Assembly: GCA_001803235.1 (NCBI GenBank) | Contig: MHBL01000165.1 | Span: 1 to 64,000 of the forward strand | Length of the DNA: 64,000 bases | Direction: 5' to 3' | Origin: Lentisphaerae bacterium RIFOXYA12_64_32 | Lineage (GTDB): Bacteria; Verrucomicrobiota; Lentisphaeria; Oligosphaerales; YB12-FULL-65-16 | Shown: positions 10,901 through 18,253 of the stretch, piece after piece | How positions within the stretch are numbered: position 1 is the first letter of the stretch | How the letters are laid out: every line of letters starts with the position of its first letter | Translations under genes and position numbers: made by a program | Notes under the pieces: generated by a model | The model's input: only the letters and a program-made list of their open reading frames with translations | Told to the model about the DNA's origin: nothing | The model's database searches: none

Positions 10901-13900
10901 TGCGAGTGGCCAGGATCGTCTGGCCGGTTGCGTCAAGCAGGTTGACCGTGGCGCCGGTGACGCCGAGTTCGCCCGCGTCCTGAATTCCGTCGAGGTCGTT
11001 GTCGAACCAGACCATGCCGTCGATCGACGCGCCCTCGAGCAAGCCGGCATCGACGTCGGTGCGCGTGGCACCGGCCGTGAGTGTGATGGCGGCGGTGCGC
11101 CCGGTCGCGGAGTCGGCGTCGCTGTCCTTGTTGTCGTCCGCGCCCTGGTTGGCGGGCGAGACGATGTAACCGGTTGGCGGCACGACTTCGACGACGTAGC
11201 TGCCTGGGCCTAGGTTGGCGAAACTGTAGCCGCCCAGTCCGCTGGTGACGGCCGTCTGCAGGACCTCGAACGTGCCGGCCTTCAGCAGCGTCACGGTCAC
11301 GCCGGCGACGCCGGTCTCGCCCGTGTCCTGGATGCCGTCGTAGTCGGCATCCCGCCACACCAGGTTGCCGATCGACCCGGCCTGGACCATGCCGGCATCG
11401 ACGGTGGCCAGGACCTGCGCGGGTGCGAGATCGAACGCCGCGGTGCGGCCGGTTGCGGGGTCCGCATCGCTGTCCTGCGTATCGTCGCCGCCCTGGTCCT
11501 TGGGGCTGAGGACGTACCCGGGCAGGCTGGTGAACTCGACGATGTAGCGGCCGGGCGGCACGGCGGTGAAGGTGTAGGCGCCGTTCGCGCCGGAGGTGGC
11601 GGTACTGAGCCGCTGCAGGGTCGTGCTGTTCAGAAGGTACACGGTGACCCCGGCCAGCCCGGGTTCGCCGGTGTCCTTGATTCCGTCGTCGTCCGCATCG
11701 AGCCAGACCAGGTCGCCGACGGTGCCGGATTCCACCATACCGGCATCGACGTTGCTCACCGTCTGGCCCGCGGTCAGGTGCACGGACGCGGTGCGTCCGG
11801 TTGCGGGGTCCGCATCGCTGTCGACCGCGTCACTGCCGCCCTGGTCCTTGGGGCTGATGAGCCAGCCGGAAGGTTTCACGAACTCGACCACATAGTCGCC
11901 GGGCGGGAGGTTGGCGAAAGAGTAGGCGCCGCCGGACCCGGTGCGCTGTGTTGCCAGGGTGGCGAGCGTGCCTGCGGCCAGGAGCCGGACCTCGACGTCC
12001 GGCCCGACCGATTCGTCAAACCGGATGCCGTCGTAGTTGGTGTCGCGCCAGACGTAACCGCCCAGTGTACCGGCGGCAACCATGCCGACATCAATGCTTG
12101 TCAGCGCCTGGCCGGCGGCCAGGTGGATCGTGTCGGTGCGTGTGGTTGCGGGGTTCGCATCGCTGTCCTTGGCCGTGTCGCTGCCTTGGTGCTTCGGGCT
12201 GATCAAGTGCCCGGATGGCACGGTGAACTGCAGCACGTAGTCGCCGGGCGGCAGGCTGCCGAACGAGTAGGCGCCGGCAGACGCGGGAACGGTCGACAGG
12301 ACGTTCAGTGTTGCCGCATCGCGGAGCGTGACGGTTACCGCCGCGGCGAGCGCGGTCTCACCGGTGTCCTGGATGCCGTTGTAGTTCAGGTCGTTCCAGA
12401 TGCTGTCGCCGATGCTGGCGGGGCTGACCATGGCCGCGTCGATGTCCGTGCGCGCCGCGCCGCCGGCCAGGAGGATGACTTGGGTGCGGCCCGTGAACGG
12501 GTTGGCGTCACTGTCCAGAGTACTGTCCGTCCCCTGGCCGCGCAGGCCCAGGACTTGGCCGGACGACGGGATGAACTCGACGATATAAGCGCCGGCGGGA
12601 ATGCTGGTGAACGAGTAGTAACCGCTGCTGTCGGTCGTGGTTGAGGTGACGAACGTGCCGGCGTCGGTCAGCAGGTTGACGGTCACGCCCGGTTGGCCCG
12701 ATTCGCTGTTCTGAATGCCGTTGCCGTCCGCGTCGTTCCAGACCAGGTCGCCGATGCTGCCCACGCCTTGGAGGATCACGCCGGCGTCCCACTCGTCCGC
12801 CGTGTCGCCGTGGGCCAGGGTGATGACGTCCGTGCGGCCCGTGGTCGGGTTGGCATCGCTGTCCTTGGCGTCGTCGCCGCCTTGGTCCACCGGACTAAAG
12901 GCCGGCCCGGTCGCCAGAACGAATTCGACGATGTACGAGCCAGGCAACAGACCCTCGAACGCATACAGACCTGCACTGTTTGTGGTGGTTACGGCCAGTT
13001 GCGTTGCGCCGGCGCCGTCCAGCAGCCGGACGGTCACATCGGCCAGGCCGAGCTCGCCCGTGTCCTGGACGCCGTCCGCGTTCGCGTCGTGCCAGACCAG
13101 ATCACCGATCGTGGCGCCGGGGAGCATGCCGGCATCGACGTGTTCGACGGTGCCGCCCGTGGTGACGGCAACCGGGCCGGTGCGGCCGCTTGCGGGGTTG
13201 GCATCGCTGTCCTTGGTGTCGTCCCCGCCCTGGTCCTGAGGCGCGAAGATGCGGCCCGATTCGGGCGGGAGTTCAAACTCGATCACGTACGTTCCCGGCG
13301 GCACGTCGCCGAAGCTGTACGTGCCATCGGTCGCGGTTGCGGTGGAGGCGAGGACTTCATCGGAGCCGTACTCGAGCAGACGCACGGCGATGGTCGGCAG
13401 ACCGAGTTCGCCGACATCTTGCACGCCGAGCGTGTCTGCGTCGTCCCAGACGATGCCGGAGACACCGCCCGGCGCGTCGTTGTCCAGGATCGTGTACGTG
13501 TGCGTGGTGTTGGCGCCGAGCACTGCGTTCAGAGGAGAACTCAGCGTCACCGTGATGGTCTCGTCGGATTCGGACAGGAGGTCGTCCCCAACGGTGAACG
13601 GGATTTGCGCCGAGGTCGCGTGAGCCGGGATGTGGAGCGTGCCGGCCGGCAGCGTGTAATCCACGCCATTGCCGCTGGCCGTGCCGCCGGTGACGCTGTA
13701 GTGCACCGTCGCCTCGCTGTCAGAGGCCGGCGTGAGACTGACTTGGAGCACGGCGGATGTCGCACTTTCCTGGCCGCTGCTCGAACTCGTGGCGAACTGG
13801 ACCGTTGGTGCGGTTTGGACGGTGAGGCTGGCCGTGTCGGACTGGCTCTGCGCCTTGTAGTTGCTGACAAAACAGAAGTAGGTCGAGTTGTTGTCATCGG

Positions 13901-16895
13901 CGGTCACCGACTCCAAGGTCAGGACCGGACCGGTGGCGCCGTCGATGGCCTCGCCGTTTCGGGTCCACTGGTAGAACAGGCCCGGGGTGCCGCCGCCAAG
14001 GACTCGGAATTCGGCGGTGCCGCCTTCCGTGGCGGTGGCGTCGGCCGGTTGCTGGTCGATGACCGGCGGCAGATCGGCAAAGATGAGTTCGACCGGGTCG
14101 AGGTCACCCCGGCGCGGCATGATGGTGAACTCCGCCAGGACGGTGCCGGCAGTGCCGTCGATCTGCATCACGGCATCGGCGGTGACGCTGCAGACGTAGA
14201 GGTTGTCATCCGGGCCGAAGGTCAGGCCGCGCGGTTCCGCGAGTCTCTGGTCGGTCGGGGCTTCGACGGTGGCATCGGCGGCGAAGACCTGGACTTGGCC
14301 CTGCGGGTTGATCCGCACGACCGCCTGGGTACTGCCGGCACAGGTCACGTATAGCAGGCCATCCGGGCCAAAGGCCAGGTCCTGTGCGTGGTCCAGCGTC
14401 GCGAAGGTGTCGACCAGGGCGCCGGTCGTGGCATCGAAGCGCAGGACGCCGTCAGTAACGCAGACGTACCAGAGTCCGTCCGGCCCCAGGGCGATCCCGG
14501 TCGGGTCCACGAGCAGCGGGTCTGAGGCGAACGCCGTGACCAGCTTGGTTCCGAAGTCGACCTTCAGGATGCCCTGCGTTCCGTAACTGCAGACGTACAG
14601 GTCGCCATCCGGGCCAAAGGCCAGGTCGCGCGGTGCGGTGACCTGCGCGAAAACGTCCACAACCGCGCCCGTGTTGCCGTTGTAACGCAGGACCTTGCCG
14701 GCGTCCGCGCTGCAGACGTACAGATATCCGTCCGGCCCGAACGCCATGCCGCCCGGGCGATCGAGCTGGCCCCCGGCCGTGAAGCTGTACGCGAAGTTGC
14801 CGTCCGTGCCGAACCGGATGATCTCGTTGTGCTCGAGGCCTGCGGCGACCAGCAGCGTCCCGGGCGGCGGGTTGTCGTTGTCGACGATGGTGCAGGTGTG
14901 AGTGATCGGGGTGCCGAGTACGGCGCTGCCTTGCGTCGGTGTGCCCAGGGTCAGGATGACGGTCTCGTCCTTCTCGTCCAGCGTGTCGTTAACCAGGTGG
15001 ACGGTGATCTCTTTTTCGCGGTCGCCGGGCGCGAACGTCAGGGTCTGGGGCGCGTCGAGGGTGTAGTCGTCTGTCAATACTGCCGTACCACCGGTACCGA
15101 CGCTGTAGGGGACCTCAATCGTGTCGGGATGGTCCATGTCGACGAGGACCTTGATGCGCTTGTACGACAGGGGCTCGCCCTCGCTGACTTGTGACGAGGC
15201 GACTTCGAAGGCGACGAACGGGACTGAATCGCGCACGCTGAGGTTGACCGTCTTGGAGTCGGAGAGGTTGCGGTCCTGGCTGTCATAGGCGGTGAAGGTG
15301 ATCGAGTAGGAACCCCGTTGCGACGCGACCGGCGTCCAGAGGAAATCCCCCGTGCCATTGCCGTTGTCAATGAACGACGCGCCGCCGGGCAGGATGTCGA
15401 CCTCCAAGACCGGCGGGGTCCCGTCCGGGTCGCTGGCGGTGACCATGAAGCCGCGCGTTTCGCCGGGTGGGAAGCTGGGTGCCGGGATGTCGGCCATGAC
15501 CGGCGGCTGGTTCTCGCGCGGCGTGTCGCCGAACTCGACGGTGTAAAGCACGTCGGTCCGCGCGCCGCGGTCCGCTTCGCCGTGGAAGTCGAACAGGTTC
15601 AGGAAGTACTCCCATATCTTCGACGTGTTGTTCCACGTCTTGGAGACCCAGGCGTTCTGCGGCTTGATGATCTTGCCGTCTTCGCGGACGACGCGGGACA
15701 GGACCTTCTCGAACAACAGGGAGTTGGTAAGCTGCTTCTTAACGTAGACGAAGGCGGTGTTGTTAACGGGTGTTGCCAGGGTGTAGAAGTAGGTCGTGCG
15801 TGTCTGGGCCAGTGTCGAGTCGTCCGACTGGTTCATGACACCGGTGTCGAGGCCTTCGGACTCGTAGAGGTTGTAGGCGCTGCCGTCCGTGGCCAGCCAG
15901 TCTTCGACCGTGTCGCGGCCGTTCAGGTCCACGAGCACGTCATGAACGAGCCGGTGCGTGTTGAGGTTGTCGATCAGGGACGTGAGTTGACCGCCCAGTT
16001 CGTCGGCATGACTGAACGTGGCGTCGAACTCGACGAAGTGGCCGTACAGCGACGAGGTCATGATCCAGCGTGCGGTCCCGGCTGAGCCCGACGCGATGTC
16101 GCCAAAGTCGGCGAGCAGGCTGGTGCTGGCCGGTTGCCCGTTCACCGTACTGCCGTGGATACGGAACGCGATCAGCAGGCCCTGCTCGTTTTCCACTATC
16201 TTGGGTTGGCCGGAGTCGATCTTGACAGCCTTCGCGGGGCCGAACCCGTCATTCTTGATGCGCACGCCCAGCCCGAACGGGACGGCGGCTTCGGTGTCGA
16301 GAGTGAACGGGTCGTCGCCGTAGACTTCATAGGGCAGGAAGTAGTCGAGATTGAGCATGGGCATGGGCTTGACGAAGACGTAGTCCGGCGTCACCTCGGT
16401 CTCATTGGCGTCGCCGCCGAGCGTGTAGCTCAACGTTGCGCCGATGTAGTACATCACGCCCTGCGGCGCCTGGCCGCCGGCGCCGGGCGCCGGAATGATC
16501 AGCCAGTGGATCTCGGCCGCCTTGCCCGCCTCAACGGTGCCGTCGCCGCTGACGTTCGTGATGTTGTCCATGTCGTCGACACGGATGAAGAACAGTGCCT
16601 GGGTGTTGTTCGGGTCCGAGGAGGCCAGGACCGGGGTGCCGTTTTCGTCGCTGAACAGCACATCGACGCCAACGTCCTCCATGTTGAAGGTGGTGCCGTT
16701 GGTGATTTTCATGCGCGCGTCGAAGGCCTGGCGCTCGAGCGTCAGCTCCTGCTCGATCTCGATCTTGACGCGAGCGCAAAGACTATCCTGCGCCCGAATG
16801 GCGGCGGGCAGCAGGGCGAGGGCCAGCCACAGCGGCAGCAGCATACTGCCGAAGGGCAGGCGGGGCATGCAAGGGTGCGGCGCCTGTCGGTTCAT
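4980..16895 (-). CDS. Giant exported adhesin: Calx-beta, propeller, 15 SdrD-type, ELW and HAF repeats
   Basis: The product is 3971 aa from the ATG at 16895, which has GGAGGA (16905-16910) nine bases upstream; a more distal ATG at 16955 lacks such a site. A signal peptide ends near AAIRA/QDSL (about residue 36). In order: an unrecognised N-terminal beta region (16790-15520), a cadherin/Ig-like domain (15510-15230), a Calx-beta domain (to about 14880), a six-blade NHL-like propeller with repeated FGPDGxLYVC (14870-14110), an Ig domain (14070-13820), a second Calx-beta (13810-13475), nine SdrD/Cna-B-like repeats, nine ELW-type repeats, six more SdrD-like repeats, about seven HAF repeats, a bacterial Ig domain with a cadherin-like domain (6020-5460), and a terminal GWxLIS/GYW module. 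There is no LPXTG, PEP-CTERM or membrane anchor. It is probably a surface or matrix adhesin; ligand unknown. It lies 151 bp after the candidate immunity gene on the same strand. Confidence 0.88.
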   Translation of the reverse strand: MNRQAPHPCMPRLPFGSMLLPLWLALALLPAAIRAQDSLCARVKIEIEQELTLERQAFDARMKITNGTTFNMEDVGVDVLFSDENGTPVLASSDPNNTQALFFIRVDDMDNITNVSGDGTVEAGKAAEIHWLIIPAPGAGGQAPQGVMYYIGATLSYTLGGDANETEVTPDYVFVKPMPMLNLDYFLPYEVYGDDPFTLDTEAAVPFGLGVRIKNDGFGPAKAVKIDSGQPKIVENEQGLLIAFRIHGSTVNGQPASTSLLADFGDIASGSAGTARWIMTSSLYGHFVEFDATFSHADELGGQLTSLIDNLNTHRLVHDVLVDLNGRDTVEDWLATDGSAYNLYESEGLDTGVMNQSDDSTLAQTRTTYFYTLATPVNNTAFVYVKKQLTNSLLFEKVLSRVVREDGKIIKPQNAWVSKTWNNTSKIWEYFLNLFDFHGEADRGARTDVLYTVEFGDTPRENQPPVMADIPAPSFPPGETRGFMVTASDPDGTPPVLEVDILPGGASFIDNGNGTGDFLWTPVASQRGSYSITFTAYDSQDRNLSDSKTVNLSVRDSVPFVAFEVASSQVSEGEPLSYKRIKVLVDMDHPDTIEVPYSVGTGGTAVLTDDYTLDAPQTLTFAPGDREKEITVHLVNDTLDEKDETVILTLGTPTQGSAVLGTPITHTCTIVDNDNPPPGTLLVAAGLEHNEIIRFGTDGNFAYSFTAGGQLDRPGGMAFGPDGYLYVCSADAGKVLRYNGNTGAVVDVFAQVTAPRDLAFGPDGDLYVCSYGTQGILKVDFGTKLVTAFASDPLLVDPTGIALGPDGLWYVCVTDGVLRFDATTGALVDTFATLDHAQDLAFGPDGLLYVTCAGSTQAVVRINPQGQVQVFAADATVEAPTDQRLAEPRGLTFGPDDNLYVCSVTADAVMQIDGTAGTVLAEFTIMPRRGDLDPVELIFADLPPVIDQQPADATATEGGTAEFRVLGGGTPGLFYQWTRNGEAIDGATGPVLTLESVTADDNNSTYFCFVSNYKAQSQSDTASLTVQTAPTVQFATSSSSGQESATSAVLQVSLTPASDSEATVHYSVTGGTASGNGVDYTLPAGTLHIPAHATSAQIPFTVGDDLLSESDETITVTLSSPLNAVLGANTTHTYTILDNDAPGGVSGIVWDDADTLGVQDVGELGLPTIAVRLLEYGSDEVLASTATATDGTYSFGDVPPGTYVIEFELPPESGRIFAPQDQGGDDTKDSDANPASGRTGPVAVTTGGTVEHVDAGMLPGATIGDLVWHDANADGVQDTGELGLADVTVRLLDGAGATQLAVTTTNSAGLYAFEGLLPGSYIVEFVLATGPAFSPVDQGGDDAKDSDANPTTGRTDVITLAHGDTADEWDAGVILQGVGSIGDLVWNDADGNGIQNSESGQPGVTVNLLTDAGTFVTSTTTDSSGYYSFTSIPAGAYIVEFIPSSGQVLGLRGQGTDSTLDSDANPFTGRTQVILLAGGAARTDIDAAMVSPASIGDSIWNDLNYNGIQDTGETALAAAVTVTLRDAATLNVLSTVPASAGAYSFGSLPPGDYVLQFTVPSGHLISPKHQGSDTAKDSDANPATTRTDTIHLAAGQALTSIDVGMVAAGTLGGYVWRDTNYDGIRFDESVGPDVEVRLLAAGTLATLATQRTGSGGAYSFANLPPGDYVVEFVKPSGWLISPKDQGGSDAVDSDADPATGRTASVHLTAGQTVSNVDAGMVESGTVGDLVWLDADDDGIKDTGEPGLAGVTVYLLNSTTLQRLSTATSGANGAYTFTAVPPGRYIVEFTSLPGYVLSPKDQGGDDTQDSDADPATGRTAAFDLAPAQVLATVDAGMVQAGSIGNLVWRDADYDGIQDTGETGVAGVTVTLLKAGTFEVLQTAVTSGLGGYSFANLGPGSYVVEVVPPTGYIVSPANQGADDNKDSDADSATGRTAAITLTAGATRTDVDAGLLEGASIDGMVWFDNDLDGIQDAGELGVTGATVNLLDATGQTILATRTTATGGTYLFDRLAPGTYRVGFVPGSGNVFTLADRGENDALDSDADPATGKTGSMTLVAGAHRQDEDAGLVATAAIGDLVWLDVNKDGIQDAGEFGVLGVRVRLLDAAGAEELAADTTDADGHYAFAGLTPGQSYTLAFVLPPGYQFSPTNATGEAADSDPDPQTGRVNIAAGVLQFGQTQNDWDAGIYFRSEGAAEPFLLKDIIVSLPASDPDQFTWVSGTIYFTADDGASGRELWKSDGTEIGTVMVKDINPGSPGANPTELTAFNGRLFFAADDGVNGRELWKTDGTEAGTVLVKNINTAGDSTPTGLTVVGGTLFFAANDGATGNELWNSDGTEAGTALVKDILSGAGGSNPESLVAFNGQLVFTADDGSTGRELWRSDGTEGNTVQVADINGSASSSPAELTAVGSLLFFAADDGTTGAELWKYDPATRGVSLVKDIHTDGASAPAELTAFNGQLFFSADDGSTGRELWTSDGTEGNTALVQDINPGGDATPQHLTPVGSTLYFSATDGINGTELWKSDGTSAGTAQVADIWDSGSSSPADLAAVNGVLFFSAYSSTTGRELWRTDGLSRGTTVMDLYPGTDASDPLQLANVGGHLLFSADDGTHGREPWMLAGGPASIGGFVWEDANGDGLASGDSFLQDVTVELFDASGQNLIDSKITDWQGTFLFSGLPAGDYRVRFVLADDHLFSPNDNDSTADPVTGLTNVLPLMADENRTDVNTGMVPGAMINGLAWDDIDYDGVWSEESGLPGVTVNLLNSDGLPLVPARSVQTDTGGNYAFSGLPAGDYIVQFVLPTGYAFSPAGQDSDADSATGRASVTVAAGQTGTANAGLVQTGSIGDRVWNDVNLNGAQDVTESGLAGVTVNLLDGAGLPFEPAISTTTDTSGAYAFAGLVPGSYVVEFVLPNGLVRSPQNASGDGATDSDAGTDGKTAAVALAAAQLKTDVDAGMTGTATVSGMAWYDANYNGLNAVPATESAQPGVTVRLLDSGDQPVASDVVTDAQGLYTFTGVVPGAYSIEFVPLTDHLFGPADQGADDTKDSDVDPVSHRTPLFTLIGYQTLGNVDAGLVHTAAIGGMVWNDINQNGLQDGGAEGGIANVSVALFKADGTPRGGVTTVTDGVYSFGGLEPGTYYVEFSLPADLIFTANDVGVNDLIDSDADPTTGRTGMITVAGGATRTDIDAGSIGSGSIGDLVWNDRNFNGTQDAGEPGVSGVLVRLLNGDDLSEIDTVWTASDGHYVFPDVPAGTYVLAFELPDGYQFAPQNQGANVGADSNADPQTGRTATVSLATGVILTDIDAGMTQILVDLGDAIADLGGTDNRATAISDSGAVAGFFRKSADGSVRAFLVDGGSARDLTGAWAMATGVAEIGGNTTAVGHSLAGKPRAFMTDGARSVTDLAAFAGGGSMTMANAISTAGHIAGAAESAAGRLHACLWSAATPTSSPTDLGTLGGNSSQAYAVNASGQVAGDAQTNDGRWHAFRRQSSALEDIDTLNSPASHARGINADGRVVGYLYDTAGMQQAFLFNGSAMVILPGLGGGTSAAMGIDNSGRIVGWATTASGDIHAALWTADGVYDLNRLVPSGSDWVFESATAINGVGQIVGYGYIEGLRQTTERQAFLLTLPAANLDPTVSIRTPVTGAVFAVGDSVTVTANAIDIDGEVASVQFFDGVSSIGSVTSYPYTITWSSLTAGVHNLTANVVARDGRSASSTAVPVTIASGLVANADAYAVDQFATLTVPAQGVLANDVATGSPNAERVTAPAHGTLSLQADGSFTYTPAPRFSGTDTFTYRVVSGQLRSAPATVTLTVNRVQVTFALNLAAGWTLISIPIEPVDGSLAAVLQGHQTGVVWEWQGTGYSVATNILPKGAYWVYNAGDAVVITVVGFTVTDPTRPVNTGWNLIAPVAAPSTPVANPPVYLPVQPEWLRAPEGLFAPPLYGWGTDGAYEGVREMNCGGGYWLNAKTNANLSMAEE
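4983..5460 (-). other. C-terminal two-lobed GWNL/GYW module of the 3971-aa adhesin
   Basis: The last about 160 residues contain two related lobes: AAGWTLISIPIEP ... VWEWQGTGYS ... GAYWVY, then NTGWNLIAPVA ... LYGWGTDGAY ... GGYWLN. The same bipartite pattern occurs in two other giant proteins of this window. Its position at the extreme C-terminus suggests sorting, anchoring or capping. I do not recognise a named family. Confidence 0.6.
6030..6985 (-). repeat. HAF-type repeats (about 7) in the adhesin
   Basis: Repeats follow the extracellular HAF pattern of a DLG(T)LGG start, a central A(x)xINxxGxVVG segment, and a terminal AFL or ALW strand. The clearest copy is TDLGTLGGNSSQAYAVNASG followed by QVAGDA. 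Such repeats probably fold as beta-propeller blades. Confidence 0.75.
6992..9038 (-). repeat. SdrD B-like repeats 10-15
   Basis: Six repeats of about 114 aa each open with xSIGxxVWxDxNxDGxxD and carry GVTVxLLD, a YxFxxLxPGxYxVEFxxP strand and a D(S)DADPxTGRT calcium-loop-like end. This matches the Cna-B/SdrD B fold, which acts as a rigid stalk in Gram-positive adhesins. Confidence 0.85.
9042..10318 (-). repeat. Nine ELW-type ('SDGTEAGT') repeats
   Basis: Nine units of about 47 aa carry FxADDGxxGRELWxSDGTExGT, in the forms RELWKSDGTEIGT, RELWKTDGTEAGT, NELWNSDGTEAGT and so on, with a terminal degenerate REPW. Repeats of this kind occur in large secreted proteins, sometimes labelled hyalin-like or ELWxxDGT repeats, and probably form a propeller. 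They interrupt the SdrD-like array between its ninth and tenth units. Confidence 0.8.
10335..13470 (-). repeat. SdrD B-like repeats 1-9
   Basis: Nine tandem repeats of about 116 aa run from GGVSGIVWDDAD to the last DWDAG. Several units are nearly identical at the DNA level around the SDADPATGRT codons: the same 26 bases occur at 10753-10778, 11449-11474 and 11797-11822. This indicates recent duplication or gene conversion. Confidence 0.88.
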
Positions 16896-16966
16896 CAGGT
16901 CTGTTCCTCCGGAACGGTGTCCGTGGTGTAACCGTGTCATGTTCGTGTGCATCAAATCTGTTTTGT

Positions 16967-16999
16967 GGCCGCGTCGCGACCGTCAGCCACGACGCGGCC
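16967..16999. repeat. Intergenic stem-loop between immunity-type gene and adhesin gene
   Basis: GGCCGCGTCG (16967-16976) and CGACGCGGCC (16990-16999) form a perfect 10-bp stem with a 13-base loop, between the stop of the small gene at 17047 and the adhesin start at 16895. There is no downstream T-run on the minus strand, so it may be a factor-dependent stop or an RNA processing or stability hairpin rather than an intrinsic terminator. Confidence 0.6.
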
Positions 17000-17046
17000 G
17001 GGCATCATCTTGCCTGCGGCTCGCTTCCGCCGTCGGCGGTCCGGTG

Positions 17047-17628
17047 CTACCGGGCCGCACGCGTGGCGTAGGCGAACCTCTGTTTCTCCACGTCCGTCGG
17101 TGTATCCTTGAGTCGGTCGAACAACTTCACATAGTCGGTGAAGCGCTTGCCCTGCCAGGCTGCCCTCATGTCTTCTCTGACACTTGCAGCGGCTTCCTGG
17201 CGTCGGGCCGTGTCGCAGAACTCACGTCTGCCCCGCTCCAGCGCCGCGAATGCGTCGGCGTCGCCGCGCAGCAGCGGCTCACCCAGTTGCCGCAGCAGGC
17301 GGGCGAAGAACTGGACCTGGCCCGGCACGCCGCCGTCGGTCGCCGCCGCGGCGGCTGGGACGGGGTCATCCCGTCGGCCGGCGAGAAGATCGCCCACCGA
17401 AAGGTTCTCGCCGCCGTCGGCACGGGCAAACGCCAGGATCACCTCGAACTCGGGGGCGCCGTAGCACAGGTCGACGCGCACTTTCGGGCTGAGGTAACGG
17501 ATGACGCAGCCGCCGTCGCAGGGCACGCGCGTCGGCGTCGGGAACGCGAAGTCGCGTTCCAGGAACGCGAATTCCCGGCGTACGCTCGCCTCGAACAGGT
17601 CCAACGTGTTGTTGTTTTTCGCAGGCAT
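17047..17628 (-). CDS. Candidate immunity protein for the 7033-aa RHS toxin
   Basis: The product is 193 aa, starting at the ATG at 17628 with GAGG nine bases upstream inside the 25-bp gap after the RHS stop codon. There is no signal peptide or membrane segment, so it should be cytoplasmic. The N-terminal half has the layout of a small alpha/beta domain seen in many toxin-linked proteins: FEASVRREFAFLERDFAF, then VIRYLSPKVRVDLCYG, then a strand EFEVILAFAR. A helical C-terminal half follows (QFFARLLRQLGEPLLRGDAD, FTDYVKLFDRLK). I do not recognise a named family. The immunity assignment rests on position, strand, near-overlap and size, the standard arrangement for polymorphic toxins. It could instead be an unrelated small cytosolic protein. 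Confidence 0.7.
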   Translation of the reverse strand: MPAKNNNTLDLFEASVRREFAFLERDFAFPTPTRVPCDGGCVIRYLSPKVRVDLCYGAPEFEVILAFARADGGENLSVGDLLAGRRDDPVPAAAAATDGGVPGQVQFFARLLRQLGEPLLRGDADAFAALERGRREFCDTARRQEAAASVREDMRAAWQGKRFTDYVKLFDRLKDTPTDVEKQRFAYATRAAR

Positions 17629-17653
17629 CGGATACGACCTCAAAGGCCCCGCC

Positions 17654-18253
17654 CTACTTGGGCGGACGCCAGTACTCACCGTCGAACGCCCAGCCGTTGT
17701 TTCTCAGGGTATTGCGCTCCATGCCGGTAAACGTCTGGCGCACGGTGCGGTTCGGGTTCTCCTTCGTGGGGACACGGAAGTTGTCAGGTTTGTTGAAGGA
17801 GGCGTCACGGATGGGTTGTTTGTTGCGCATTTCACGACGCAACAGCGAGTCGTTCCGCTTCCAGTTTTTCTTAGCCGAACCCAGGTCCTTGGTCATCTCG
17901 GGCAGGAGCGTCTTTTCACCGCGCCTTAGGGAGCCCGACTTCTGCAGGTCGTCGAGTCGTCCGATCACGAGTCGTTTGTCTCTGGGTGGCATGACCCGGC
18001 TCTTGCAGGCGGTCTTGCGCAGGGCGCCGCGCTGCATCTGATTGCGAGCCATGCCGCGTCCGAGTTGCTTCGCGCCCTTGACCAGTTGGAAGCCGCGCTT
18101 GGCGGCTATGCCGACGCCGAAGGCCTCGGCAACGCCAAAGCCGAGGTTGAGCAGACCCATGCCCCAGTTGCCGTCGCGGAAGCTGCGGTACGAGTCGCGC
18201 AGCGACCCGTAGACCGGGATGAACCCGGCCCAATCGACGTTCGCCAGGGCATG
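17654..18253 (-). other. Toxin tip of the 7033-aa RHS protein (after DPFGL)
   Basis: These 199 residues follow the predicted cleavage site. They begin with a pretoxin-like hydrophobic segment (ANVDWAGFIPVYGSLRDSYR to GVGIAAKRGFQLVKGAKQLG) and end in a basic effector of about 125 aa. Recognisable sequence includes KRLVIGRLDDLQ, KKNWKRNDSLLRREM, KQPIRDASFN, MERNTLRNNGW and a terminal FDGEYWRPPK. The strong positive charge is compatible with a nucleic-acid target, but I cannot assign a toxin family or catalytic residues. Confidence 0.6.

Noticed and set aside
10335..13470. CRISPR-like periodic repeats
   Set aside because: The period is about 345 bases and in frame, encoding SdrD-like protein repeats; there are no short repeats with unique spacers and no cas genes.
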